A stretch of 64,000 bases of DNA from Saccharomycopsis malanga (GCA_004014935.1 CP025324.1:1054001-1118000), one strand, 5' to 3'. Counted from the stretch's first letter, positions 1-9,266 are shown. Notes: generated from the sequence alone by a model not told the origin. Program-made: numbers and translations.

Positions 1-44
1 ACTGTAACCAGTCAGAAATGCAGAATAGCTTGGTAAACACCAAT

Positions 45-2030
45 TCAGTTTTTCACTACTGCAACCTTAGATTCGAGACCAGCTCCTTCTGCATTGCCGT
101 TTTCAGCTGCGCTGTGTCGATTAGCAGAGTTGCTTCTGCTTCTGCTTTTCAAGCGCTTGTACCATTTGTCTTTCTTTTCTTCTTTGCTGTCAGAGGACTC
201 GACGTCCCACCTAGAAGCTCTGGTATCTGGCACAGTGAGCAAGGGAGTTGCAGGGGTGTTCTCTTGAGGTGTGTCACTGCTGGCGGTCTGTAATGCCGAC
301 TTGTCATTAATACTAAGGTTTTGCAAAGCAGGAGGAGATTCATCAAGTTTCTTGGAATTGACCATCTCACTGGCTGATTTCTCAGTGTCAACAAGGTCTG
401 TTGCACTATCCGACTTGCCATTTGTGAAAACCAAAGTATCGGGATGTGCTGCTTTTTGCAGGGTCTCGTCGTCGGAATTTGATTCGTCGTCAGTGGTTAT
501 TGGCACATCATTAGCCACCAAAGACTTTGCGTTTGTTTCTTCGGTTTTTGTATTGCCCAACAAGATTTCGGAGTTGTGATTTGCGGATGAAAGCGACTTG
601 GAATGGCCACGCTTAGGGATCTTGTCCACTACCCCATTGACAGACGGAGTGGACGCTTCCATATGGTCGGTAGTGTCTGGGTGGTCCGATGTAAGGGTGG
701 TTGGGGTGTCTGGATGTGCGAGAGGTTGGGGTTTTGGCGGCAATACGGGTATTTCTGAGGGTTGTTGGCTCTTGACGTAAAAGTTGTCGACGGAAACGCT
801 TTTGATTTTGTTGGTATGGATGGAAGGGCGTACCAATTTCTCATCGGTCGGCTTACGGATGCTACTGCGTCTGCTTTCGGAGTGTTTGTTGGTCTGTTGA
901 GGCAAAAGTTTGTAGCTGTACTCGACTAAGAACTCGACGACACGCTGCGAAAGCACGTACTCGTCTGGCGACATGTCGTGTTTTGGGTGTGAGAGGACGG
1001 ACGGTTGGAAGACAGCAGACAAATTAGCAGAGGACATGCGGTTTTCTGCCGAATGTTGGCTGAAAAGCTCCAACAAGTCTAAAATGTAGAGAAGCAACTG
1101 TTTACGAAGAATAGGAAGATTCTGCACTAATTTTTCATACTCTTGCAGCGCGCCGTTGATATCCTCTACGAACCGCTTGTGTTTCTTCAATCTTCTGCGT
1201 CTTTTTCTCTCCAACTCCTTTTGTTTCTCCTCGGAGTCTGACAAGTCTACGGGCAAGCCCTCGGCAGAGTGTGGCCGTTCGGCAGGCCGTGGGGGCGGCA
1301 CGGGTTTTCTGCCTTCAGCTTGGACGTTGCTGTGGGATGTGGCTAGCGGCACGGGTTTTGCGGTGTCTAGCGGCTTTGTAGATGACGCGGGAACACCACG
1401 GTGCGCCAAGTATTTAAGTATTCGATGCCGCGACTTCAAAGGAGCACGAAACGCCTCGTATTGGTCGAGCGGAATCACCGGCTCGGGCATCGAGTTGAGA
1501 AAACGGCGCAACAAGGACGCGGCATCATGTACAGTGTAGCCGTCCCAATCAAGCTTCTTTCCATAGTCAGGCGGCGAGCTGAATATGTACTGTAGCTGCT
1601 TCACACGCTTGCTAGAGCCGCCCACACGGAAAATACCTTCTACAGATAACCCATTGTGCTTCAAATACGCACCGCATTTGGCAACCACCACGGGAATCTT
1701 GCCATACTCAAAAAAATGATCCGGATTGTCGGTCGATACAGATATCTTGGCAGCCGCAACCTCTAGCGACTTCTCCAACTCCGCGCCAAACACCCGGTTG
1801 TGGTTCAAGTCATCATCCCGGTTCTGAAGAAATCGATCACGTAGATCTCGAAGACTCTGATTGGCATCTCCCACTTCAACACCCTGCGGTGCGCTTAGCA
1901 ACACCGACAGGGGGCGCACACCCCCAGTGTGTCTGGGCGGCAGATTCTCGTAGTCCTCATCATTACTGTCCAACGAGCCCTTAGACTTGAACTTCCACCA
2001 CGAAGTCCTTTGATTTGATTCGCCGGCCAT
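45..2030 (-). CDS. SAC7: RhoGAP of the Sac7/Bag7 type
   Basis: Predicted GTPase-activating protein for Rho1-type GTPases, which act in cell-wall integrity and actin polarity. The RhoGAP fold runs roughly from residue 82 (VFGAEL) to 375 (EFLVEYSYKLLP). The segment IPVVVAKCGAYLK, the arginine finger in EGIFRVGG (R135), LLRRFLNSMPEPVIP and ANLSAVFQPSVLSHP match Sac7 as I remember it. A charged, proline-rich insertion of about 95 residues (199-293, with PVPPPRP and a run KRRRRLKKHKR) splits the domain. The C-terminal 280 residues are low-complexity and Ser/Thr-rich. The frame is open upstream as far as 2075, but its first codon there is TTG, so the ATG at 2030 (MAGESNQ) is chosen, giving 661 aa. 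Identification is solid at family level. Sac7 versus its paralogue Bag7 cannot be separated here. Confidence 0.9.
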   Translation of the reverse strand: MAGESNQRTSWWKFKSKGSLDSNDEDYENLPPRHTGGVRPLSVLLSAPQGVEVGDANQSLRDLRDRFLQNRDDDLNHNRVFGAELEKSLEVAAAKISVSTDNPDHFFEYGKIPVVVAKCGAYLKHNGLSVEGIFRVGGSSKRVKQLQYIFSSPPDYGKKLDWDGYTVHDAASLLRRFLNSMPEPVIPLDQYEAFRAPLKSRHRILKYLAHRGVPASSTKPLDTAKPVPLATSHSNVQAEGRKPVPPPRPAERPHSAEGLPVDLSDSEEKQKELERKRRRRLKKHKRFVEDINGALQEYEKLVQNLPILRKQLLLYILDLLELFSQHSAENRMSSANLSAVFQPSVLSHPKHDMSPDEYVLSQRVVEFLVEYSYKLLPQQTNKHSESRRSSIRKPTDEKLVRPSIHTNKIKSVSVDNFYVKSQQPSEIPVLPPKPQPLAHPDTPTTLTSDHPDTTDHMEASTPSVNGVVDKIPKRGHSKSLSSANHNSEILLGNTKTEETNAKSLVANDVPITTDDESNSDDETLQKAAHPDTLVFTNGKSDSATDLVDTEKSASEMVNSKKLDESPPALQNLSINDKSALQTASSDTPQENTPATPLLTVPDTRASRWDVESSDSKEEKKDKWYKRLKSRSRSNSANRHSAAENGNAEGAGLESKVAVVKN

Positions 2031-2570
2031 GGGGTCTTTTCGATGCAATGCAAATCGCCCTGTGCCTTCCAACAATCAGCACGCTCGATGCTTAGTTATA
2101 TCGTCTTTTAGTGTGGCAATGATGCTCCACAGCGCTATCTCTATAATCTAAAAAGCTCCAATTCTTTGTCGTGTGTAACCACTATTATTTCTCCTGCAAG
2201 TTTCTCACGCTGCTTAGTGGTCTTCTGGTCTCATTGATACCGCTCACTCCACTCAAAACGTCATGTCGACAGAGATACTCTTCCCAAATACCAGTTTCCT
2301 TTTTCTCACGCTTAAAACGTATCAACACCCGGACATCAATGGTTGTGGGGCGATGTGTACAAGCGTGTGATTGGTGCACAGTGTTGCATGCTGTTACATG
2401 CTGTTGCAGGCAACCTATTATAATGTATGATGAGATTTGACTAAAGATGGCATTTGTCTGTCTATTTATTTTCTTTCTTTTTTAAATTCTAGTAGCTGAA
2501 GTGTTGGTGGTATAAAACTGTGAAGCGATATCCTTTTGCTTCTTTGTGGAGTAATAATATATGATTTGGT

Positions 2571-2730
2571 TTGAATATCAAATTTCACATTTTGTAGTAT
2601 AAAGCCTCTTGAAATATCACATTTGACATTTTGTAATTTGAGGCCTCTTGAAATATCACATTTCACATTCTGTAGCATAAAGCTCCTTGCCTTGACATAT
2701 CACATTTCACATCCTGTAGTATAAAGCTCC
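2571..2730. repeat. tandem repeat, four units of about 39 bp
   Basis: Four imperfect head-to-tail units begin at about 2571, 2609, 2648 and 2692. Each carries a TTGAAATATCACATTTCACA-like start and ends in AAAGCCTC or AAAGCTCC. The third unit is about 5 bp longer. Function is unknown. The unit is AT-rich and not coding. Confidence 0.85.
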
Positions 2731-2792
2731 TTGAACAAGTAGATCTAGCTAACATTGGCATATCAAAATTTCCTGAAATTTGGACAATTTAT

Positions 2793-3044
2793 AACAACAA
2801 CAACAACAATAATAATAATAATAATAATATCTTATATTTCAAGCCCAGTACATATCAGTTTCGTATAAACGCGCTGTCTAAAGGGAATTGGCAAAGCTCA
2901 TCGTAATTTTCTTATTTAATATATTGAAAGTGAGCATTTATTTGCCTAGCTGCACTTGCTTGCTCAGCATCTTAAAAATGTTCATCTCGGAAGTCGAACT
3001 GGTGTTCCTACCAGGCCTTTTTTCTTGTCCGAGAGCAGTGGCCT
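2793..3044 (-). mobile_element. SINE-like copy S1, internally deleted
   Basis: Read on the minus strand, this starts with a tRNA-like head (A-box side GGCCACTGCTCTCGG, B-box side AGTTCGACTTCC) and ends with the family 3' end (GATATGTACTGGGCTTGAAA). A tail of ATT then GTT triplets follows (plus-strand AAC/AAT run at 2793-2829). It is shorter than the complete copies because the middle of the body is reduced. Confidence 0.8.
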
Positions 3045-3192
3045 GGAAAATTTATTGTGAATGTAAATAATGACACCTGAGCGTACATGTACTGTTGAAA
3101 ATTAATAGAGGCCATGTATTTATTGAAGCAAACAGTGGTAGCAATTGACTATATATAAAAGAATTGTAAAAACCAATATGAAAAAGATACAA

Positions 3193-4329
3193 TCAACGAA
3201 CATTAGCATTGGCTATACTGTCACATTTGAAAACCTCCCCCTTCTTGTTGACCAACTTGGAAACTTTACCGTCATCGGCTTTGTAGATGACAGAAAAATC
3301 GTCAGCAGTGGTGAATTTAGGCTGGACAGTTTCCCAGATTTTTTTCTTAGGATTCAAAACCTTTTCTGGTTCAGCATCATAGCCTTCAAAAAAGACTTTG
3401 TCACCAGGTTTGGACCCAACAGGTGGATTGACAAACTGCACTCTTGAATCATCACTGCAACACAATACCATGCCCAAACTGTCAATACCTCTCATCTTGA
3501 CCTTCTTCAAGTTGCACACAACAACCACATATCTGTTTTGCATCTCTTCCAACTCGTAATATTTCACCAAGCCAGAACAAATGGTTCTTGGTTCAGCCTC
3601 GCCAACGTTCATGGTGGAGACATATAACGAGTCAGCATTAGGATGCTTGACGGCCTTTTCAATATAACCCACTCTAAGATCAATTTGGCCTGGGTTTGCT
3701 GGCACAGTTTCGGTTTTAGCTGGAGCATTCTGTTGAGCAGCAGCTTTCTTGGCAGCTTTTGCTTTTGCTTTTTCTTCTTTTAATTTGGCCAATTCCTCTG
3801 GAGATGGCTTTCCTTTTGGAGCAGGAGCAGCACCAGCACCAGAAGCAGAAGATGCAGCAGCAGCAGCACCAGCACCAGAAGCAGAAGATGCATCACCTTT
3901 TTTAGAGTCTTTCTTTGGTTTAGACTGTGTTTCAATAGAAAGTTTGGCATTGTATGGAACCTTCAACTTCTCGCCATCGGTCAACTTTACCAAAGTGTTT
4001 TGGATCAAATCTATCCATCTGACAATATGACGGTGATCATTCAAGTATTTTTCGTCATTCAACTTGTCAGCAGATGACTCTAAAACTGGAAAAATCGACT
4101 TGAACAAGGCAATGTCAGTGCTGGTAGGTTCATTTCCAAGAACATAAGTGGAGTGTCTGAGAGTATCGTTTAATTTTGTCAAAAAAGAAGAATCCTGTTG
4201 AATAGTAGATACAACATTGGTCCATTGGGAAGCCAACGCTTGTTGTTCAACCGTCAATTTGCTCTCTGGAAAAAGCAACTTGTCATCGCTGATAGTTAGA
4301 TTGCTAAACTTTGGTGCTAAATCAGACAT
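3193..4329 (-). CDS. ARC1: Arc1-like tRNA-binding cofactor of aminoacyl-tRNA synthetases
   Basis: Arc1 delivers tRNA to cytosolic methionyl- and glutamyl-tRNA synthetases. The start MSDLAPKF at 4329 matches the yeast Arc1 start and gives 378 aa against 376 in S. cerevisiae. An upstream in-frame ATG at 4377 is therefore not preferred. Residues 1-115 form the GST-like synthetase-binding part (RHIVRWIDLIQ near 100). Residues 138-205 are lysine/alanine-rich and bind tRNA non-specifically. Residues 215-378 are the EMAPII/OB-fold tRNA-binding domain (RVGYIEKAVKHPNADSLYV, CNLKKVKMRGIDS, LNPKKKIWE). The linker contains a duplicated ASSASGAGAA block (148-168), also visible as a DNA duplication. Confidence 0.96.
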   Translation of the reverse strand: MSDLAPKFSNLTISDDKLLFPESKLTVEQQALASQWTNVVSTIQQDSSFLTKLNDTLRHSTYVLGNEPTSTDIALFKSIFPVLESSADKLNDEKYLNDHRHIVRWIDLIQNTLVKLTDGEKLKVPYNAKLSIETQSKPKKDSKKGDASSASGAGAAAAASSASGAGAAPAPKGKPSPEELAKLKEEKAKAKAAKKAAAQQNAPAKTETVPANPGQIDLRVGYIEKAVKHPNADSLYVSTMNVGEAEPRTICSGLVKYYELEEMQNRYVVVVCNLKKVKMRGIDSLGMVLCCSDDSRVQFVNPPVGSKPGDKVFFEGYDAEPEKVLNPKKKIWETVQPKFTTADDFSVIYKADDGKVSKLVNKKGEVFKCDSIANANVR

Positions 4330-4992
4330 CTTGTATTGTGAGCTTATCTGATAATAATTCCCCTTCATTTTAAACATTTACTTCGTTAAATCTGATGAAA
4401 TTTTTCATAGAAATATCTCATTACCGGGGTTATGAGCGCGCGTGCTTCCTGAAATGGGAGGCGCCATGATTCCGAAGTTGTAGACGAGTCATATTATTAG
4501 TGTGAAGGTGAGTCTTAGCTCCTTGGTGGTATAAAAAACTAAAGTGATTAATGATTGTGAAGTGGTTGATTATTGTAAAATGTTGAATTGATAGATAGTG
4601 GTTATTGTAAAATTGATATGGATTAATATAATGTTATGTAAAAGAACTGGCAAAGCCCATTGTGATACTTGTATTTCCTTATGATTTTAAAATCCATTAA
4701 TGTTTAGTGTTTTATGTTTAGTCGGTTCAAAAAGGATTGCTCTGTGGACATCTAACTACAAGTAGTTTTAATGAGTTATATAAAAGAGTATTTCCCCTAC
4801 TTTGGATGTTGTCAAATATATAAAATCCTCAACTCAAAGACCCAAAATAAACAAGACAATTTTATTAAACAACTAATAATATAATAGAAAAGAAAATAAC
4901 AGAAAAGAAAAAACAAAAACAAAAACAAAATGGTAAATATGAAAAATCTTTATAAAAGAAATATTCATTGAAAATCATTTTTGTTGCTCATT
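4330..4992. other. intergenic region with an orphan promoter-like leader
   Basis: This holds the ARC1 upstream region and, nearer PEF1, a plus-strand stretch that looks like a TATA promoter with an A-rich leader (separate entry). No conventional gene is seen. Confidence 0.6.
4771..4971 (+). promoter_or_regulatory. promoter-like segment, A-rich leader and 13-codon ORF
   Basis: TATA-like TATATAAAAG (about 4775) and TATATAAAAT (about 4819) precede about 100 bases of A-rich, T-poor sequence typical of yeast 5' leaders. The leader ends in CAAAAACAAAATGG. The ATG at 4930 opens a 13-codon frame (MVNMKNLYKRNIH) stopping at 4971, 22 bp before the 3' end of the oppositely oriented PEF1-like gene. It may be a short non-coding or peptide transcript, a relic promoter of a lost gene, or chance. 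Confidence 0.35.
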
Positions 4993-5889
4993 TCAATATC
5001 TGAGAGAAATGGCACATTGAAGAAACACCTGTAAAGTGAAGACTGCTTTTTGTTCGTCTTGTACAGAAATTCCATCTTCAACAAGATTGGATCTGAAACA
5101 GTTTATAACTCTAATGAGCCAAACAATACTTTCGACAAAAGAGTCAAAAGACAAGTTTCTATTTATATCGCAAAAGGTTTTAAAATTGACTGTAACAATG
5201 TTCAAATTGCTCAAAAAAAAGCGGTTGAAATCATGTTCACCAAAGATTTCTTTCAAAGCGTTTATGTATTCCTTGTAATCAATACTATTAGAATAGTTTA
5301 CATCTGCTTTCAAATAGACTTGATACCATTCGCTCAAATAGTGCCACAACTTGACAAATTCGAGGAAACTTAGGACCATGTAAGTACTTTCGGTGTAATT
5401 TGGATGGTTTAATTTGTTTTTATAAAACAAAGAGAACATGAGTCTTACACAAGACTCGTTGAACGTGGAAAAGTTTTTAGATTTGAATTGATCACTCAAA
5501 AGCTTCTGTAGTTCAAGAGGAGTCAATCCATTTGCAGTACTGAGGGCGTAGGTTTGAAAAAGTTTCTCCAACTTGGTTCGTGGTGATCCTCCTGGAGCCT
5601 CTGGAAGTCGTTGATAAAACTTTGAAAGAGTATAATCGACATTGTCATCTTGAAAATAAACGTCTGGATCTTCGTTAGAGTTTATGGAGGTTACAGGAGA
5701 AAGTAATAGAGCTTGTTCTTGTTCGTCTAAAGCAGGATTACTTCTTTCCAACTCGATGACTTTTTCGGCTCGTTTTGCCTCTTTGAAAGCATCAAGGGGA
5801 GTTGGGAAGTTTGTTAAGGCGTCATTAGTTTGGCTAAGATATACTGGATTTTTAACCATGATGAATTTTGGTTTTTTTATTCTTCTCAT
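4993..5889 (-). CDS. PEF1: Pef1-like penta-EF-hand protein
   Basis: 298 aa. The C-terminal 190 residues follow the penta-EF-hand (ALG-2/Pef1) layout: LEKLFQTYALSTANGLTPLE, then VRLMFSLFYKNK, then FLEFVKLWHYLSEWYQVYLKAD followed by SIDYKEYINALKEIF. Yeast Pef1 acts in bud-site polarity and cation-dependent growth. The calcium loops look degenerate. Only the loop around DVNYSNSIDYKEY keeps several acidic or polar ligands, while the first lacks the usual DxDxDG. The N-terminal 90 residues are low-complexity. The first ATG at 5889 is used; a second in-frame ATG at 5859 (MVKNPVYL) is possible. This is a family-level call. Orthology to Pef1 is likely but not proven. Confidence 0.7.
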   Translation of the reverse strand: MRRIKKPKFIMVKNPVYLSQTNDALTNFPTPLDAFKEAKRAEKVIELERSNPALDEQEQALLLSPVTSINSNEDPDVYFQDDNVDYTLSKFYQRLPEAPGGSPRTKLEKLFQTYALSTANGLTPLELQKLLSDQFKSKNFSTFNESCVRLMFSLFYKNKLNHPNYTESTYMVLSFLEFVKLWHYLSEWYQVYLKADVNYSNSIDYKEYINALKEIFGEHDFNRFFLSNLNIVTVNFKTFCDINRNLSFDSFVESIVWLIRVINCFRSNLVEDGISVQDEQKAVFTLQVFLQCAISLRY

Positions 5890-6667
5890 TTAATTTGTGT
5901 GCGATAATTATCTTGGTTATATAGCTTACAAGGAACTACAACTTTTATATATGCATCTATACTAAAATATTCTAAGAGGTCATCTATAATAAGGTATTCT
6001 TAGAGGTCATCGAGAAACATGCTTCGCCGTTATAAACGTCATCACCATCATAAGCGATGTACTAAATTAGCATGCGATCCAAGACGATGACCGCCGTTCA
6101 AGCATCTGAATATCGCTCTATAGTGCCTATAAGAGTAGTCTCTTCATGAGGAAACGTCTGGGCTGCTTTTAGGCTTGTCTTTGGCTTATGGCAGTGTCTT
6201 ACAATACGCACGGACTAATCGTTGGGTGGCAATATGGCATTTAGGAAACCAAACCTGCTATTTTAAGAAATATGAGATATACGAATTTGTAGCTAGTAGA
6301 TGAACTTGGAAAGAATTGGCGTAGAGATTATCTCGTAAATCATAACAGCCCATCAAAACCAGCATGTCATTTAATGGCATAACATTGTATTAACAAGTTG
6401 ACGGGCTCCTATATATCAAGAGAGCGATATGAAGATCAGATTTCAATGCATGACTGACAAATCCAAAAGATAGCAGAAACTTTATTAGGTGTTTGAAGGA
6501 TTGATAAGCTTTAGCTTGATGCTGTAACAATTAATAAATTTATTGCATCTTCTTAGATCACTACTTTGAACAATGTCTAATGTAAGAACTGACCTACGTA
6601 TACGCAACTGTCACATCCTATATTAAAAATACTTTTATGTAAATCATCAGAACATACATATACTAAA
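5890..6667. other. intergenic region between PEF1-like and SNG1-like genes
   Basis: No gene seen. A short direct repeat (TATTCTAAGAGGTCATC / TATTCTTAGAGGTCATC, about 30 bp apart, 5968-6012) lies in the PEF1 upstream region. Confidence 0.6.
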
Positions 6668-8050
6668 TCAAGCCTCTCTCAACTGTTTGAACCTGATAGC
6701 ATTACGCTGGGCGTATTTCATGCTGAACGGAGCAAGAATACTAGTTACTGCGACCCATATTATCAAAACAGCAAAGTTTCTTCCCATTGCTCTTTTGGTT
6801 GTATCGAACAAGCAAATGATTAAGATCTTCTGGTAGTTGTAGAGAGGCAAAGCGTAACCATAGCGATAAAACCTAGGACAAATGGTCACTGAGGAAAATA
6901 TTGGGGAGATGTTTGCACACATCATGAAAACAATGTAAAAGCCAATGAAAGATCTATCGAAACTGAAAATGTTGACTAGGATATTTTCGCTAACGCCACT
7001 TAGAGCAGCCAAGTTTAGGTATGTGGCGGCCCAAATCACCAAGAAGCCAGATTTGCCAAATGCAGCATCATAAGGGAGTCTGAAGGCCACCACTATTAAC
7101 GAGAAGGCTAGTCCTAGAAAGATATAAAGCACTTGGGAAGAAGCGATTCTGTATAGAGCATAAGATCTCTTGTGCAATTTGCTTTGCAACTTGGCATGGA
7201 CTACAGACGAAAAGTTGAACAATTGTATGGAAATAACCACAGTATAGATCAAACCGGTGTAGATGATTCCAAAAGTAGCTGGATTGGAAACCGGCCTATC
7301 GTCTTGCAATGCCGCGGTGAATGGCCCTGTAATCAACGGCATTGTAGTGGAGTTTGATAAAATGCTGGAGATATAGGATTGCCGTCTCAGTTGCGGTAAA
7401 GCTTGCAAAATTGGATTAATGATAGAGTGTGATGCAGACTGCACCAAAGCTCTGTTTATTTGAACTAGCACCGGCTTCACGTATCCTTGGACCGTTAGGA
7501 AGTCGCGGCCAGACTCAAATATACAATATACAAACTGGCTACTGTTTACTGTGGCTATATTGCTTTCAATGGCATGGAAATAATCATAGGTCGCATTGGG
7601 AGGAACCATACAACCTGCCCAATAATTCTGTTGGTGCACCTGTCTGGTAAGCTCTTGAAAATAAGAGTTATCACTAGGAGGATGCAACTTGCTTTCAAAC
7701 AGACTACGGTTGACTACTGTCCAAGTACTATACGCTTTTATGGAGGGGCTGGACACTATATTGGTGAAGGCAGTTCCAATGTACGGCTGGACACCATTTA
7801 TAGGAGTGTCGTCTGCATTGATCAATAAATACTGGATTCTTTTGATTTTCTTTTCCCTTCCGTGGTAGGTTCCCCAATATATGGACAAGAGGGCAATATA
7901 GAGGAAAAACACCAACAAATACACTCTTAAAAACATAAACGCAACATTTCTGTTCCAAAACCTATGGCAACGCTTGAAAAGAATGTCCATATTTCGCTCA
8001 TGACGGTTGCCGATATCATGGGCAGTTTTTGAAATTTTTGTTTCCACCAT
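6668..8050 (-). CDS. SNG1: Sng1-like multispanning membrane protein (DUF3533)
   Basis: 460 aa. Layout fits the Sng1/DUF3533 family: a short cytosolic N-terminus, one membrane segment at about 36-59 (FMFLRVYLLVFFLYIALLSIYWG), a large external loop with several N-glycosylation sequons (NRSLF, NATY, NSSQF, NSTT), then about five hydrophobic segments to the C-terminus. Sng1 in yeast affects nitrosoguanidine resistance and plasma-membrane lipid asymmetry. The gene is divergent from SOL3 across a 304-bp promoter carrying a perfect GC-rich inverted repeat. A call by topology and overall pattern; the biochemical role is not established. Confidence 0.8.
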   Translation of the reverse strand: MVETKISKTAHDIGNRHERNMDILFKRCHRFWNRNVAFMFLRVYLLVFFLYIALLSIYWGTYHGREKKIKRIQYLLINADDTPINGVQPYIGTAFTNIVSSPSIKAYSTWTVVNRSLFESKLHPPSDNSYFQELTRQVHQQNYWAGCMVPPNATYDYFHAIESNIATVNSSQFVYCIFESGRDFLTVQGYVKPVLVQINRALVQSASHSIINPILQALPQLRRQSYISSILSNSTTMPLITGPFTAALQDDRPVSNPATFGIIYTGLIYTVVISIQLFNFSSVVHAKLQSKLHKRSYALYRIASSQVLYIFLGLAFSLIVVAFRLPYDAAFGKSGFLVIWAATYLNLAALSGVSENILVNIFSFDRSFIGFYIVFMMCANISPIFSSVTICPRFYRYGYALPLYNYQKILIICLFDTTKRAMGRNFAVLIIWVAVTSILAPFSMKYAQRNAIRFKQLREA

Positions 8051-8209
8051 GATGGGCTCTTATCTCATATTGGTGATAGAGGAATAGTAATTGTTAAAAG
8101 GAAAAATCATGCATCAAGATATACATACGTCCTCGAGGCTGCTTCGGTTGCAGGTTCCGTTACTACTTTGGGCATGACAGATGCGTCTTAATTCCTGTAC
8201 GTTGGCCGT

Positions 8210-8263
8210 ATCCGCGCCGGTTTTCCCGCCGCGGTTGTCCGCGGCGGGAAAACCGGCGCGGAT
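8210..8263. promoter_or_regulatory. perfect GC-rich 25-bp inverted repeat in divergent promoter
   Basis: Arms 8210-8234 and 8239-8263 are exact reverse complements separated by the 4-base spacer TTGT. Each arm contains CCGCGG next to the spacer, plus CGCCGG/CCGGCG and CCCGCC/GGCGGG blocks, in an otherwise AT-rich intergenic region. CCGCGG is the core of pleiotropic-drug-response elements bound by Zn2Cys6 factors (for example TCCGCGGA), and TCCGCGG occurs here. It lies 160 bp upstream of the SNG1-like start and 92 bp upstream of SOL3, so it could serve either gene or form a cruciform or RNA hairpin. Confidence 0.9.
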
Positions 8264-8354
8264 TCCGATCCGTGACTCTGATTATAGCAATTATATACCA
8301 GTTGGACTTATATTTTATATTTGAACAACTGTTATCGACATCAAACTATCAATC

Positions 8355-9125
8355 ATGTCCGAAGCAGAAGTGTTTGCTTACTCTAGAACCGAAACCTTGG
8401 CCACTACTTTGGGGAAGTATATTTTGAGAATTCAAAATGAAGTATTGTTGAAGAATGAAACTTTCAAGATTGCCGTTAGTGGTGGTTCATTAGTGAAAGT
8501 ATTGCAATTGGGATTGATTGAGAACCACGAAGTGTTCAAGAAGATCAACTGGTCCAGCTGGGAAATCTATTTTTCTGATGAAAGATTGGTACCATTGAAT
8601 CATGAGGATTCCAATTATAAGTTGTTTTATGACAAGATTTTGACTCAATTGACTGAAAAACAGGTCCAAGGTCCTAAAATTGTTACCATCAATGAATCAT
8701 TAATCCATGATACTGATGATTCCAACGATGCTAAAATTGCTGAGGAATATCAGTCTCTTTTGCCAAAAAACAATGTTTTTGATTTGATTCTCCTTGGTTT
8801 GGGTCCTGATGGCCATACTGCTTCGTTGTTTCCTGGCCATAAAACTTTGAAAGAGTCTGAAAAATTGATTATTAATGTCAATGATTCTCCTAAGCCTCCT
8901 CCAAGAAGAATTTCTTTCACTTTACCTTTGATTGCTAAAGCTAAAAATATTGCTTTTGTAGCTGAAGGTGCTGCTAAAGCTCCAGTTATCAAGCAAATCT
9001 TCGAACCTTCCCAATCCAATTTACCTGGAGAATTAGTTAACGAGTTGCCTAATATTCCAATCAAATGGTTTGTCAGCAATGATGCCATCAAAGGCGCACC
9101 AATCATTGTTTCCATGTTTGAATAA
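8355..9125 (+). CDS. SOL3: 6-phosphogluconolactonase, Sol family
   Basis: Hydrolyses 6-phosphogluconolactone in the oxidative pentose phosphate pathway. 256 aa, normal for the family. Motifs seen: SGGS (42-45), the sugar-phosphate segment IYFSDERLVP (71-80), and LGLGPDGHTASLFPGH (147-162), the signature containing the active-site region. SFTLPLIAKA and VAEGAAKAPVIKQIF follow as in Sol3/Sol4. Preceded by TATA-like TATATACCAG/TATTTTATATTTG. No in-frame CTG codon was seen. Sol1/2 (tRNA export-linked) paralogues are less likely because the lactonase motifs are intact. Confidence 0.93.
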   Translation: MSEAEVFAYSRTETLATTLGKYILRIQNEVLLKNETFKIAVSGGSLVKVLQLGLIENHEVFKKINWSSWEIYFSDERLVPLNHEDSNYKLFYDKILTQLTEKQVQGPKIVTINESLIHDTDDSNDAKIAEEYQSLLPKNNVFDLILLGLGPDGHTASLFPGHKTLKESEKLIINVNDSPKPPPRRISFTLPLIAKAKNIAFVAEGAAKAPVIKQIFEPSQSNLPGELVNELPNIPIKWFVSNDAIKGAPIIVSMFE

Positions 9126-9266
9126 CTAGCTAAACTTTGAGTGTGACAGTATCACTTTATCATTGTCAATTTATGTGTCTTTCAGTGTATTGAATGTAGT
9201 TGTTATTTTGTAGCTTGAAACTGTAAGAAACGGATAATAATGACTATATATACCAGGTATTGACTA

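Larger units (their letters stand above)
2031..3192. other. intergenic region, SAC7 5' side to ARC1 3' side
   Basis: This stretch holds the SAC7 promoter, a four-unit tandem repeat (2571-2730) and a minus-strand SINE copy (2793-3044). I see no gene in it. Confidence 0.7.

Noticed and set aside
2031-2075. Upstream extension of the SAC7 frame
   Set aside because: The extension begins with TTG, not ATG; the first ATG in frame is at 2030.
4330-4377. N-terminal extension of ARC1 from the ATG at 4377
   Set aside because: The downstream ATG gives the MSDL start shared with yeast Arc1 and the expected length. The extension has no recognisable signal.
4385-4455. C/D box snoRNA candidate (CTGATGA ... 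CTGA)
   Set aside because: No terminal stem brings the two boxes together and no plausible rRNA guide was recognised.
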